The translations under genes were made by a program, and so were the position numbers. From NCBI GenBank assembly GCA_013287025.1, contig JABDEN010000038.1, forward strand, positions 1 to 16,089: DNA of 16,089 nt, read 5' to 3'. This stretch comes from Gammaproteobacteria bacterium. Lineage in GTDB: Bacteria; Pseudomonadota; Gammaproteobacteria; DSM-16500. The notes beneath the pieces were generated by a model. The model was given only the letters and a program-made list of their open reading frames with translations. It searched no databases and was not told where the DNA came from. Below, piece by piece: positions 1 through 7,405 of this stretch; the first letter of the stretch is position 1, and the number at the start of each line of letters is the position of its first letter.

Positions 1-564
1 GGACCAGAAAGAAGAATTACTCGTTCCAAAAATAATATTTTATATGAATTAGATAATCAACCGGCGCTGTTACTCTATAAGAAATATTTAGGCGAACGTG
101 CATCGGGTTTACCGGCAACGGGATTGCTATTCCCTCTTGCCATTCGTAAAAATGCCGACGATGCGCGTCAACTCGTCCGAACTATTTTGGCAGTCGATGA
201 AAAAGATCAGTCACTTACTTTTGCAGGTGATGTGCCAACCGGTTATTTAGCGCAGTTGATGCGCGCAAATTTTGATAGATTAATAAATGGTGCAAGTGAA
301 GCTGGGGAGCTTGCAAAAACTACATTGCTCACTGATAAAAGTACCACAACAAATCCTGTGTTATCCATCGCAGTGAGTTGCGTTGGTAGGAGATTATTGC
401 TGGGTGAAAGAACCGAAGAAGAAACAGAATCAACACTTGAATCATTGCCACCTAAAACCCAACAGATTGGTTTTTATTCTTATGGTGAATTATCACCTTT
501 TTCAAAGGGAAATTGTGATCTTCACAATCAAACTATGACAATTACAACTATTACTGAAGAGTAA
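1..564 (+). CDS. FIST-domain sensory protein, C-terminal part (5' end outside window)
   Basis: The frame is open from base 1 to the TAA at 562-564, giving 187 codons of a protein that begins upstream. A TTG at 124 lies inside the frame and is not a real start. The visible part matches a FIST C-terminal region: an early stretch reading LGERASGLPATGLLFPL, a middle AGDVPTGYLAQLM segment, then AVSCVGRRLLLG, and the diagnostic ending GFYSYGELSPF followed by LHNQTMTITT. FIST proteins are cytosolic ligand-sensing modules, often proposed to bind small molecules such as amino acids, and are commonly encoded beside signal-transduction genes. Here the gene ends 4 bp before a histidine kinase that has no transmembrane segment, so it is probably the kinase's dedicated input partner (inference). 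The N-terminal FIST half cannot be judged. I am confident of the family but not of the ligand. Confidence 0.88.
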   Translation, partial: GPERRITRSKNNILYELDNQPALLLYKKYLGERASGLPATGLLFPLAIRKNADDARQLVRTILAVDEKDQSLTFAGDVPTGYLAQLMRANFDRLINGASEAGELAKTTLLTDKSTTTNPVLSIAVSCVGRRLLLGERTEEETESTLESLPPKTQQIGFYSYGELSPFSKGNCDLHNQTMTITTITEE

Positions 565-568
565 TCAA

Positions 569-2005
569 ATGGATTTACATAATTTATTACAAAGACAACT
601 CAAACGACTGGGCATATCAGAGGACCGTATTCCTGAGCTGCAACAATGGCAAAGTTTTCTCGACAAAATTAATCGCACTTATACCGAAGTTGACCAAGAA
701 CGTTATTTACTCGAAAGATCGATGGAAGTTTCTTCGAAAGAAACGACTGACTTAAATGAAAAATTAGCTCGCGCTCAAGAAATTGCGCATTTGGGATATT
801 GGACATTCGACAATGAAAGTAAAATTATTACATGGTCTAATGAAATGTATAAAATGTTCGGCGTAAAATTCGAAGAAAAAATTCCAACCAATGATGAACT
901 GATGAATTGCATAAGCAATGCGGATCAAAAGACGTTAAATCTGTTATTAGATAAAGCGTTTAAAAATGGGGAAAATTATGAATTTGAAGTAAAAATTCAA
1001 ACGTTCGATGGGAACGAACGTTGGTGCTTCTTCGCCGGTAATCCACATGTTCCTAAAGATAAATCCCCTATTCGATTTATTTCAGGTATTGGAATGGATA
1101 TCACTGCGCGGAAACTCGCGGAATTTGAATTGCATAAACTCAATCAACAACTGATCTCTTCCGCAAGGCGCGCAGGAATGTCAGAAGTTGCAACTTCTAT
1201 TCTTCATAATGTCGGAAATATTTTAAATAGCGTCAATGTATCTGTTGGGCTGATCCAAAAATCGATAGAAGAAATTGATATTCGGAGTTTGTATGTCGTG
1301 TTGAATATGTTGCTATCTCATATTGAAGATTTGAAAAATTATCTTGAAAATGATCCTAAAGGAAAATTACTCCCAGAGTATATCACTGAATCTAAGCCAC
1401 ATATGGAAGCAAAATTTGATAGCATTACCGCTGAAATTAGTCGACTACATGAAAATATAACGCACATCAAAAACATTGTCGCCATGCAAGGAACCTTAAG
1501 TGGTGCAGCTGGGATGATGGAAGAAGTTAACATATCTGCTACGATTGATTCTGCACTTGAAATTAATGCTTCTTCATTAAATAAAAATGAAATTAGCATC
1601 GATAAGGAATTAAATAATACGTTAATCCTTATCACTGATAAAAATAAAGTGATGCAAATTTTAGTGAATCTTATCCAAAATGCAAAAGACGCCATCCTCA
1701 GTGGAGATACACAAAATAAAACCAAAACAATAAAAATACAAATGAAACCGACTGATGATTTTTTAAATATTACTATTGAAGACAATGGAATGGGTATCGC
1801 ATCTCAAAATTTAACTAAAATTTTCTCTTTTGGTTTTACCACAAAACAAAAAGGACATGGTTTCGGCTTACATAGTAGTGCACTACTTGCTAAAGAATTA
1901 GGTGGCAGCTTACACGCTGAAAGTGATGGACTTGGAATGGGCGCTCGCTTTATTTTGAGCTTGCCATTCGTGACGATAAAAGAAAGGAGCCCTGTCGATG
2001 CATAA
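569..2005 (+). CDS. Soluble PAS-domain sensor histidine kinase (HNxGN H-box family)
   Basis: The protein has 478 aa and no membrane segment, so it is cytosolic. The start is ATG 569, with GAAGAG seven bases upstream inside the end of the FIST gene. Order: an N-terminal helical region (1-65) containing VDQERYLLERS; a PAS domain (about 68-182) starting at AHLGYWTFD and ending GMDITAR; a dimerisation/phosphotransfer region with ARRAGMSEVATSILHNVGN, where H213 is the likely phosphoacceptor; then an HATPase with N-box N367/N371, G1 box DNGMGI (405-410) and G2 box GHGFGLH (429-435). The H-box is HNVGN rather than the common HE-x-x-x-P. About 100 residues separate the histidine from the ATPase, more than in an ordinary HisKA. 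No receiver domain is attached. Its stop overlaps the next gene, a receiver-GGDEF-EAL regulator and its obvious partner. It autophosphorylates by inference only. Confidence 0.92.
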   Translation: MDLHNLLQRQLKRLGISEDRIPELQQWQSFLDKINRTYTEVDQERYLLERSMEVSSKETTDLNEKLARAQEIAHLGYWTFDNESKIITWSNEMYKMFGVKFEEKIPTNDELMNCISNADQKTLNLLLDKAFKNGENYEFEVKIQTFDGNERWCFFAGNPHVPKDKSPIRFISGIGMDITARKLAEFELHKLNQQLISSARRAGMSEVATSILHNVGNILNSVNVSVGLIQKSIEEIDIRSLYVVLNMLLSHIEDLKNYLENDPKGKLLPEYITESKPHMEAKFDSITAEISRLHENITHIKNIVAMQGTLSGAAGMMEEVNISATIDSALEINASSLNKNEISIDKELNNTLILITDKNKVMQILVNLIQNAKDAILSGDTQNKTKTIKIQMKPTDDFLNITIEDNGMGIASQNLTKIFSFGFTTKQKGHGFGLHSSALLAKELGGSLHAESDGLGMGARFILSLPFVTIKERSPVDA

Positions 2006-4250
2006 TCAAACACCGGCTAATGCAGAATTTCGTATTATTATTATTGATGATAATCCAGAAATTCATCATGACTTCATAAAAATCTTAACGAATTCTCCCT
2101 CGAGTTCTTTAAGTTCATTAAAACAACAAATTTTTTCGCAAACGATAGATCAAATTGCCTTACCGCAATTTCAAATTGATACAGCTTCACAAGGTAAAGA
2201 GGGTTATGAACGTATTGCAGATGCGATTAAACAAGGAAAGCCTTATGCTCTCGCTTTTGTTGATATTCGCATGCCACCGGGTTGGGATGGTATTGAAACT
2301 ATCAAGCATATTTGGGAATTGGATAAAACCATTCAAATTGTCATTTGTACTGCTTATTCTGATTATTCTTGGGAAGAAACGATTGCACAATTAGGCAGAT
2401 CCGATAATCTACTGATTTTGAAAAAACCTTTCGATTTTATTGCAGTAAGACAATTAGCAAGCGCACTCACCAAAAAATGGCAGCTATTTCAAGAAAGCAA
2501 ACTATATACCACTTCTTTAGAAAAAAGAATTCAAGAACGTACAGAAACCATTCAACAATCACTATCAAGATTGCGAGCGACACTTGAATCTTCGACCGAT
2601 GGAATTTTAGTGATTGATAACAATAACAATGTCGTAGATTTTAACAAAAAATTCTTTTCAATGTGGGGAATACCTGAAAGATTAGAAAGTGAAAAATCCT
2701 TTGATTTGTTTATTAATTTTTTCAAAAATGAATTGCTAAGCCCCAATGATTTTTTGGCAGACATTCTTGATTTAAAAATGGATCCAGAAAAAATTATTAT
2801 TAACACCATTAAATTTAAAAATGAAAGAATTTTTGAATATTATTCACAACCACAAAAATTAGATACGAAAACGATTGGACGCGTTTATAGTTTTCGCGAT
2901 ATTACTGAACGAGCTGAATTGGAAAATAAATTAAAATATCAGGCAAATCACGATAGTTTAACTAAGCTCCCGAATCGTGTGCTTTTACAAGAAGTGATTA
3001 ATCGCTCCGTTACAGAATGTTTTCAAAGTAATGAAATTTTCGCGATTTTATTTTTTGACCTTGATCGTTTTAAGTTGATTAATGATAGTTTAAGTCATGC
3101 GGCCGGAGACGAGCTTTTAACAACACTCGCAAAACGACTTAAATCTGCCATTCGATCTTGTGACATGGTAGCAAGATTAGGTGGAGATGAATTTGTTATC
3201 GTGGTAAAAAATATTACCAACGAGAAAAATGTGCGTGATATTGCTGAAAATTTACTGAGTATTATTAGCGCTCCCTTTATTTTAGAAAATAGAGAAATTA
3301 CTATTACGACAAGCATTGGTATCAGTTTTTTCCCAAAAGATGGTAAAAATACAGATATTCTATTACGAAATGCCGATGCTGCTATGTATCTTGCTAAGAA
3401 AAATGGTGCGAATCACTATCAGTTCTATTCCGAAGATTTAAATCGTAAGAGTTTAGAATTTCTTGAAAAAGAAATGCAATTACGTCAAGCCATTAATCGT
3501 AATGAATTGTTTTTATTGTATCAACCACAAATGGATATTAAACAAGATAAATTAGTAGCAGTCGAAGCGCTGGTTCGCTGGCAAAATCCAGAAAAGGGAC
3601 TTATTTTACCCATTGATTTTATTCCTTTGGCCGAAGAAACTGGATTAATTATTCCTATTGGAGAATGGGTGCTGAAAACGGCTTGCGCACAAAACAAAGC
3701 ATGGCAAGATGCAGGATTGCCGCCTATTCGCGTTGCAGTCAACATTACCACCCAACAATTAAATCAATATAATCTCGCTGAATTTGTAAAAAAAGTTTTG
3801 AAGGATACTGGACTAAAACCAGAATATCTTGAATTAGAATTAACTGAAAATTCAATCGTCAGCAATACCGCTTCCGTCAACACCATTAATACACTAAAAG
3901 AGCTAGGCATCCATATTGCACTTGATGATTTTGGTACGGGGTACTCCGGACTCAGTTATTTAAAAAACTTGCGATTGGATCGCTTAAAGATCGATCGTTC
4001 CTTTGTAAAGAATATTCAAATTAACAGAGGTGACGAAGTCATTATTCAGGCAATTATTACCATGGCACACAGTTTAAATCTTGAAGTACTCGCTGAAGGT
4101 GTTGAAACAAAGGCACAAATGGATTTCTTGAAAAATTTAAAATGCGGTGAAATTCAAGGATTTTATTTTAATAAACCACTTTCATCGAGTGATTTAGAAA
4201 AAGTATTGCTGGGCAATGCTTCGATAATACCGACGAAAGAAGAAGCGTGA
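1998..4250 (+). CDS. Response regulator with REC-PAS-GGDEF-EAL: bifunctional c-di-GMP enzyme
   Basis: The protein has 750 aa. ATG 1998 overlaps the kinase gene by 8 bp and has an AAAGGAG ribosome site at 1983-1989. The receiver (about 11-155) has acidic pair D17/D18, phosphoacceptor D89 in FVDIRMP, T118 and K143, with an extra loop of about 25 residues after the first helix. A coiled stretch (165-195) leads to a PAS domain (about 195-305). The GGDEF domain (about 315-475) has an intact GGDEF (395-399) and an inhibitory-site RSCD (386-389) five residues before it. The EAL domain (about 495-735) retains E523-A-L, the LELTEN segment, DDFGTGYS (643-650) and the late EGVE motif. Both the diguanylate cyclase and phosphodiesterase active sites therefore look competent; which one dominates cannot be read from sequence. 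It is soluble, the likely output of the upstream FIST-linked kinase, and ends 65 bp before the convergent mlaB. Confidence 0.95.
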   Translation: MHNQTPANAEFRIIIIDDNPEIHHDFIKILTNSPSSSLSSLKQQIFSQTIDQIALPQFQIDTASQGKEGYERIADAIKQGKPYALAFVDIRMPPGWDGIETIKHIWELDKTIQIVICTAYSDYSWEETIAQLGRSDNLLILKKPFDFIAVRQLASALTKKWQLFQESKLYTTSLEKRIQERTETIQQSLSRLRATLESSTDGILVIDNNNNVVDFNKKFFSMWGIPERLESEKSFDLFINFFKNELLSPNDFLADILDLKMDPEKIIINTIKFKNERIFEYYSQPQKLDTKTIGRVYSFRDITERAELENKLKYQANHDSLTKLPNRVLLQEVINRSVTECFQSNEIFAILFFDLDRFKLINDSLSHAAGDELLTTLAKRLKSAIRSCDMVARLGGDEFVIVVKNITNEKNVRDIAENLLSIISAPFILENREITITTSIGISFFPKDGKNTDILLRNADAAMYLAKKNGANHYQFYSEDLNRKSLEFLEKEMQLRQAINRNELFLLYQPQMDIKQDKLVAVEALVRWQNPEKGLILPIDFIPLAEETGLIIPIGEWVLKTACAQNKAWQDAGLPPIRVAVNITTQQLNQYNLAEFVKKVLKDTGLKPEYLELELTENSIVSNTASVNTINTLKELGIHIALDDFGTGYSGLSYLKNLRLDRLKIDRSFVKNIQINRGDEVIIQAIITMAHSLNLEVLAEGVETKAQMDFLKNLKCGEIQGFYFNKPLSSSDLEKVLLGNASIIPTKEEA

Positions 4251-4315
4251 TAAACCTCATGTCATGGCGGCATGTTTTTACCTCATCAACTGTCGCTGGC
4301 ATGACAGGTTCTGGG
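4251..4315. repeat. Short convergent intergenic spacer with imperfect inverted repeat
   Basis: This 65-bp gap lies between two converging genes. tgtcatg at 4260-4266 faces catgaca at 4300-4306, and a second small stem CTGTC/GACAG sits at 4290-4294 and 4303-4307. The heptamer acctcat occurs twice (4254-4260 and 4280-4286). A short CATG-gcgg-CATG hairpin at 4263-4274 is followed by TTTTT, which could be a weak terminator for the regulator gene. No strong rho-independent terminator is seen on either strand. It may be a decayed dispersed repeat. Confidence 0.3.
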
Positions 4316-4603
4316 TTAAGTCAAAAACTGCATCACACCCGTCAGATTCGCAATAGACAACAAATTTTCCGGCAAATTTTTGAAGGTAATAATTTTGTTG
4401 TGGCGTTTGGCAAAACATTTCCATTCAACCAATAGCGCAAGACCTGCGCCATTAGATTCTTGGATTTTTTCTAAATTGATTTGAATTTCTTTTTCATTTT
4501 GAATAAATGGTAAGCTTTGATTCCATATCGACATTACCGTCACAAAATTTAATGTGCCGGAAACGAAAAGCTCACCATTTTGACAATCAATATTCGTCAT
4601 CAT
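4316..4603 (-). CDS. mlaB: MlaB, STAS-domain subunit of the Mla phospholipid transporter
   Basis: The protein has 95 aa, close to the about 97 aa of E. coli MlaB. It is the last gene of the mla operon; its ATG at 4603 overlaps the mlaC stop (ATGA). MlaB is a cytoplasmic STAS protein that binds the MlaF ATPase and stabilises and activates the MlaFEDB complex. The STAS core is visible: the strand GELFVSGTLNF, then the loop and helix ESNGAGLALLVEW (about 49-61). The position usually held by a conserved Asp-Ser/Thr just before (A/G)GLALL reads Asn-Gly here, so the Thr/Ser known to matter for MlaF binding in E. coli is missing. Position in the operon makes the identity safe despite low sequence identity. 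The E. coli neighbours ibaG and murA do not follow; a c-di-GMP regulator converges instead. Confidence 0.88.
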   Translation of the reverse strand: MMTNIDCQNGELFVSGTLNFVTVMSIWNQSLPFIQNEKEIQINLEKIQESNGAGLALLVEWKCFAKRHNKIITFKNLPENLLSIANLTGVMQFLT

Positions 4604-5214
4604 GAGCCGCGCGCTTGATTATGTTTAACTAAATCTCTAATTAAATTATCCATATTTCCTTGGGATAATTTGCCCGCAAATTGTGAACGGAAACTTTCAA
4701 TAATACTTACCCCTTCAACGGACATATCATATAATTTCCAGTTATTACCGGAATTGATTAAGCGGTAATTGACAGAAATGGAAGGACCATCGGTTCGAAT
4801 AATTTGGCTTGAAACCGTAATATTCGTTTTGCCTTGATATCCACCTCTGACAGGAAAAAATTTCACGGTTTGGCTCGTATAATCTTTTAAAGCAGACGCA
4901 TAGGTTCGAACTAATAATTTAGTAAACTCAGTTTCAAATTGGGCACGCTGCTTCGATGTTGCATTATTCCAGGTTTGCGGTGGAATGACGCTTTTTGCCA
5001 TAAAACCAATATCAGCTTTGGGAACCACTATTTTATAAGCTAAAGAATAAACGATACCAGGATTCGATTTTAAAGATGATTGATTTGATTTCAAACTTGA
5101 AATCATGTTGTTCGCAAGGCTTTGTAACATATTCACTGGATCATTATCCGAAGCATAAGCAGAAGTCCAAGCGATGCTAATAAAAATTAAAAAACTGGTA
5201 AGTAGTTTTTTCAT
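4600..5214 (-). CDS. mlaC: MlaC, periplasmic phospholipid-binding shuttle protein
   Basis: The protein has 204 aa. A signal peptide is clear: lysines at 2-3, a hydrophobic core LLTSFLIFISIAW, and a likely cleavage after SAYA (A21/S22). MlaC carries phospholipid across the periplasm between the outer-membrane MlaA complex and the inner-membrane MlaFEDB complex. Family features include the helical start with paired SSLKSN segments (about residues 39-50), the middle stretch TSKQRAQFETEFTKLLVRTY, and the C-terminal strand-rich part WKLYDMSVEGVSIIESFRSQF, all typical of MlaC/Ttg2D. The ATG at 5214 lies within an ATGA overlap with mlaD, with AGGAG eight bases upstream; the 3' end overlaps mlaB by 4 bp. 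Tight coupling suggests coordinated synthesis with the other subunits. No mlaA is present in the window. Confidence 0.93.
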   Translation of the reverse strand: MKKLLTSFLIFISIAWTSAYASDNDPVNMLQSLANNMISSLKSNQSSLKSNPGIVYSLAYKIVVPKADIGFMAKSVIPPQTWNNATSKQRAQFETEFTKLLVRTYASALKDYTSQTVKFFPVRGGYQGKTNITVSSQIIRTDGPSISVNYRLINSGNNWKLYDMSVEGVSIIESFRSQFAGKLSQGNMDNLIRDLVKHNQARGS

Positions 5215-5708
5215 GATGTGGCTCCTGTGGCTGGTTTTTCAGATTTATCTGATTGACCAATATTAAATAAAAATTGTCCTATCATTTTTTCAAGCACCAT
5301 CGCAGAATGTGTTTCTGCAATTTGGCTTCCCTCTTTCAAAAATTGATTGCTATACATTGGAGTAATCGCAATATAATTGTCACCGAGTAATCCCGCTGTC
5401 AAAATACTTGCGCTTGAATCGACAGGGATATCTCTGACTTTTGAATCAATGCGTAAAATGACTTTCGCGCGATAACTATCGGGATCTAATTTAATCGCGA
5501 TCACTTCCCCAATGTTAACGCCACCAATTTTGACAGGACCACGCACTTTAAGCTGGCCAATATCATCAAATTCAGCGACTACCTCATAGCCTTCTTTCTT
5601 AAAAAAACTAGTTAAACCACTTACTTTAAATGCTAAAAGCATTAAAAATAAAATGCCAACTAAAAGAAAAAGACCGACAAAAACTTCAATGGTCCGTTGC
5701 GATAACAT
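5211..5708 (-). CDS. mlaD: MlaD, MCE-domain membrane-anchored lipid-binding subunit
   Basis: I choose ATG 5708, giving 165 aa, because AGGGGG lies six bases upstream and the ATG overlaps the mlaE stop as TGATG. In-frame GTG 5711 and TTG 5714 are less likely. The protein starts with a short cytosolic segment (MLSQRTIE), one transmembrane helix (about 8-30, VFVGLFLLVGILFLMLLAF), then a single MCE domain in the periplasm with YEVVAEFDDIGQLKVRGPVKIGGVNIGEV and a later LLGDNYIAI. MlaD forms the hexameric ring above MlaE through which phospholipid passes. The C-terminal tail after about residue 145 is polar and poorly ordered (SDKSEKPATGATS). Length and domain layout fit MlaD rather than the multi-MCE proteins PqiB or YebT. 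Confidence 0.94.
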   Translation of the reverse strand: MLSQRTIEVFVGLFLLVGILFLMLLAFKVSGLTSFFKKEGYEVVAEFDDIGQLKVRGPVKIGGVNIGEVIAIKLDPDSYRAKVILRIDSKVRDIPVDSSASILTAGLLGDNYIAITPMYSNQFLKEGSQIAETHSAMVLEKMIGQFLFNIGQSDKSEKPATGATS

Positions 5709-6487
5709 CACCAACCCCCTATCATCATCGCGGTTAATATAAAATCTAATCCCAGTACAGCGAGAGACGCATGAACAACAGATCGTGTGGTTGCATTTGA
5801 AATCCCGAGCGAAGTCGGTACCGCATCATATCCTTGATGTAATGCAATCCAAGTCACCACAAATCCGAAAACAATACTTTTATAAATTCCATTCATGACA
5901 TCTAATTGAAAATTGACAGATGCTTGCATGTTTGACCAAAAAGCACCGGCATCCAAACCTAACCATTTCACTCCAACCAAATAAGCACCATAAACCGCTA
6001 CGGTGTTAAAAATAATCGTCAAAATAGGCAGTGAAATAAATCCAGCCCATAATCGTGGAGAAACAATACGTCGAATGGGATCGACTGCCATCATTTCCAT
6101 ACTTGATAATTGTTCGGTTGCCTTCATTAAACCCATTTCAGCCGTGAGTGCAGAACCCGCGCGACCCGCAAATAATAAAGCGGTCACCACCGGACCTAAT
6201 TCACGCACCACACTTAATGCGACTAAGGGTCCTAACTGAGCTGATGCCCCGAATTTTGCAAGGGTATGATAACCCTGTAATGCCACCACCATGCCGATAA
6301 ATAAACCGGAAACCATGATAATTAATAATGAAAGCACACCTTCCGCATAAATTTGTTGTAAAACCAGCGGAAAATTTTTACGAAAATTGGGTACGTGAAA
6401 TATCACGCGAAATAACAACATACCCGCTTTTCCAAATTGTCTTAGGGATTCAATACCATATTTGCCTAAATTCGCTATTTCATTCAT
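5708..6487 (-). CDS. mlaE: MlaE, permease subunit of the Mla phospholipid ABC transporter
   Basis: The protein has 259 aa, as expected for MlaE (about 260). It is an inner-membrane permease with several hydrophobic segments, for example around 50-75, 85-110, 150-175, 200-220 and 235-257. Conserved family stretches are [17 protein letters not shown], the coupling region [20 protein letters not shown] followed by LTAEMG, and [16 protein letters not shown]. The protein sits between MlaF (cytoplasmic ATPase) and MlaD (periplasmic ring). ATG 6487 starts 2 bases after the mlaF stop, with a purine-rich AAAGGGGATAGGG immediately before it; the stop overlaps mlaD by one base. Nothing in the sequence looks unusual. 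Confidence 0.95.
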   Translation of the reverse strand: MNEIANLGKYGIESLRQFGKAGMLLFRVIFHVPNFRKNFPLVLQQIYAEGVLSLLIIMVSGLFIGMVVALQGYHTLAKFGASAQLGPLVALSVVRELGPVVTALLFAGRAGSALTAEMGLMKATEQLSSMEMMAVDPIRRIVSPRLWAGFISLPILTIIFNTVAVYGAYLVGVKWLGLDAGAFWSNMQASVNFQLDVMNGIYKSIVFGFVVTWIALHQGYDAVPTSLGISNATTRSVVHASLAVLGLDFILTAMMIGGW

Positions 6488-6489
6488 CC

Positions 6490-7287
6490 CTATCCCCTTT
6501 GAATAAGATCATCCGCAATAGGCGGCGCAGGATAATGAAATGGTACGGGACCATCCGGTAATCCATTTAAAAATTGTTTTAATTTAGGAGAGTCATCTTT
6601 CGTCAAAGAATCGGCGGTGCCTTGTCCGATTAATTTTCCATCTGACATCACATATGCATAATCCGCAATGCTCAAAATTTCTTGCACATCATGTGATACG
6701 ATAATTGTCGTTAAAGAAAGTGCGTCATTTAATGTTTTGATTAATTTAAGCAATACCCCCATCGTAATGGGATCTTGTCCCGATAGCGGTTCATCATACA
6801 TGATTAATGTAGGATCTAAGGCTATGGCTCTTGCAAGCGCCACTCTTCTTGACATACCCCCCGATAATTCACTTGGCATTAAATCTCTTGCACCACGCAA
6901 TCCGACCATTTGTAATTTCAGTAGAACAATATTCCGAATCATACTTTCCGATAATCGCGTATGTTCGCGCAGAGGAAAGGCAACATTTTCAAACACATTT
7001 AAATGTGTAAAAAGGCCACCACTTTGAAATAATAACCCCATACGCTTACGTAAAGCATATAATTCGTTATGCTTTAATCGATGGACATTTTGGTTATCCA
7101 CAAAAACTTGGCCTTCTGTCGGCATCAATTGTCCACCAATCAAACGTAATAAAGTGGTTTTGCCTGCGCCGCTTGGGCCCATGATAGCCGTGACTTTCCC
7201 TGCAGGAATCGCAATATTTAGTCCACGAAAAATCATTCGACCATTGCGATGATAGTGCAGATTATTAATTTGAACGAGATTATTCAT
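6490..7287 (-). CDS. mlaF: MlaF, ATPase subunit of the Mla phospholipid transporter
   Basis: I take ATG 7287, giving 265 aa; an in-frame TTG at 7293 would add two residues but has no better ribosome site. ABC-ATPase motifs are complete: Walker A GPSGAGKT (37-44), Q-loop LFQ (about 87-88), signature LSGGM (141-145), Walker B LIMYDEP with catalytic E166, D-loop SGQDP, and switch histidine in IIVSHD (about 200). The C-terminal extension (about 240-265) with [10 protein letters not shown] is typical of MlaF, where the tail contributes to MlaB and dimer contacts. It powers phospholipid movement between membranes to keep outer-membrane asymmetry. It is the first gene of the minus-strand operon, divergent from kdsD. 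No Shine-Dalgarno sequence is visible; a TATACT box lies just seven bases upstream of the start. Confidence 0.95.
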   Translation of the reverse strand: MNNLVQINNLHYHRNGRMIFRGLNIAIPAGKVTAIMGPSGAGKTTLLRLIGGQLMPTEGQVFVDNQNVHRLKHNELYALRKRMGLLFQSGGLFTHLNVFENVAFPLREHTRLSESMIRNIVLLKLQMVGLRGARDLMPSELSGGMSRRVALARAIALDPTLIMYDEPLSGQDPITMGVLLKLIKTLNDALSLTTIIVSHDVQEILSIADYAYVMSDGKLIGQGTADSLTKDDSPKLKQFLNGLPDGPVPFHYPAPPIADDLIQRG

Positions 7288-7321
7288 GGGCAAAGTATAC
7301 CAATCTGCTACGTATAGTAAA
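7288..7321 (-). promoter_or_regulatory. Possible mla promoter placed for a leaderless transcript
   Basis: Read on the minus strand, TATACT (7299-7294) lies 16 bp downstream of TTTACT (7321-7316), which matches the -35 consensus at four of six bases. Initiation about seven bases beyond the -10 box would fall at the mlaF ATG itself (7287), which would explain the lack of a ribosome site. This is inferred from consensus only. Confidence 0.35.
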
Positions 7322-7335
7322 AGTTTTTAATACTG

Positions 7336-7353
7336 TCGAAACTCTTTCGAAAG
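7336..7353. promoter_or_regulatory. Overlapping TCGAAA palindromes in the mla/kdsD divergent region
   Basis: TCGAAA-CTC-TTTCGA (7336-7350) is a perfect inverted repeat and overlaps a second perfect palindrome, CTTTCGAAAG (7344-7353). Two TCGAAA units therefore repeat with an 11-bp period, about one helical turn. The site lies at or next to a candidate kdsD -35 region, so it could be an operator. No regulator can be named. Confidence 0.35.
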
Positions 7354-7373
7354 CGATAAAAGACAGGTAAAAT
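7345..7373 (+). promoter_or_regulatory. Possible kdsD promoter
   Basis: TAAAAT (7368-7373) is a good -10 box. Seventeen bases upstream is TTTCGA (7345-7350), a weak -35 box that overlaps the TCGAAA palindromes. Initiation near 7380 would give a leader of about 26 nt before kdsD, with a weak ATAGG ribosome site at 7393-7397. The call rests on consensus and position alone. Confidence 0.35.
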
Positions 7374-7405
7374 ACTTATACTTATTTCAGAAATAGGCAA
7401 AATTA

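Noticed and set aside
124..564. A 146-aa gene starting at TTG 124
   Set aside because: The same frame is open to base 1 and the upstream codons continue the FIST-like sequence, so 124 is an internal codon.
4251..4315. Strong bidirectional terminator between the first regulator and mlaB
   Set aside because: The possible stems have only four or five pairs and just one is followed by a short T-run, so the evidence is too weak for a terminator call.
4247..4435. A 62-aa plus-strand gene overlapping the end of the first regulator
   Set aside because: It runs opposite to mlaB, has no ribosome site and resembles no protein; it is a shadow frame.
6668..7027. A 119-aa plus-strand frame inside mlaF
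   Set aside because: It is the complement of a well-conserved ABC ATPase gene, including the signature and Walker B region.
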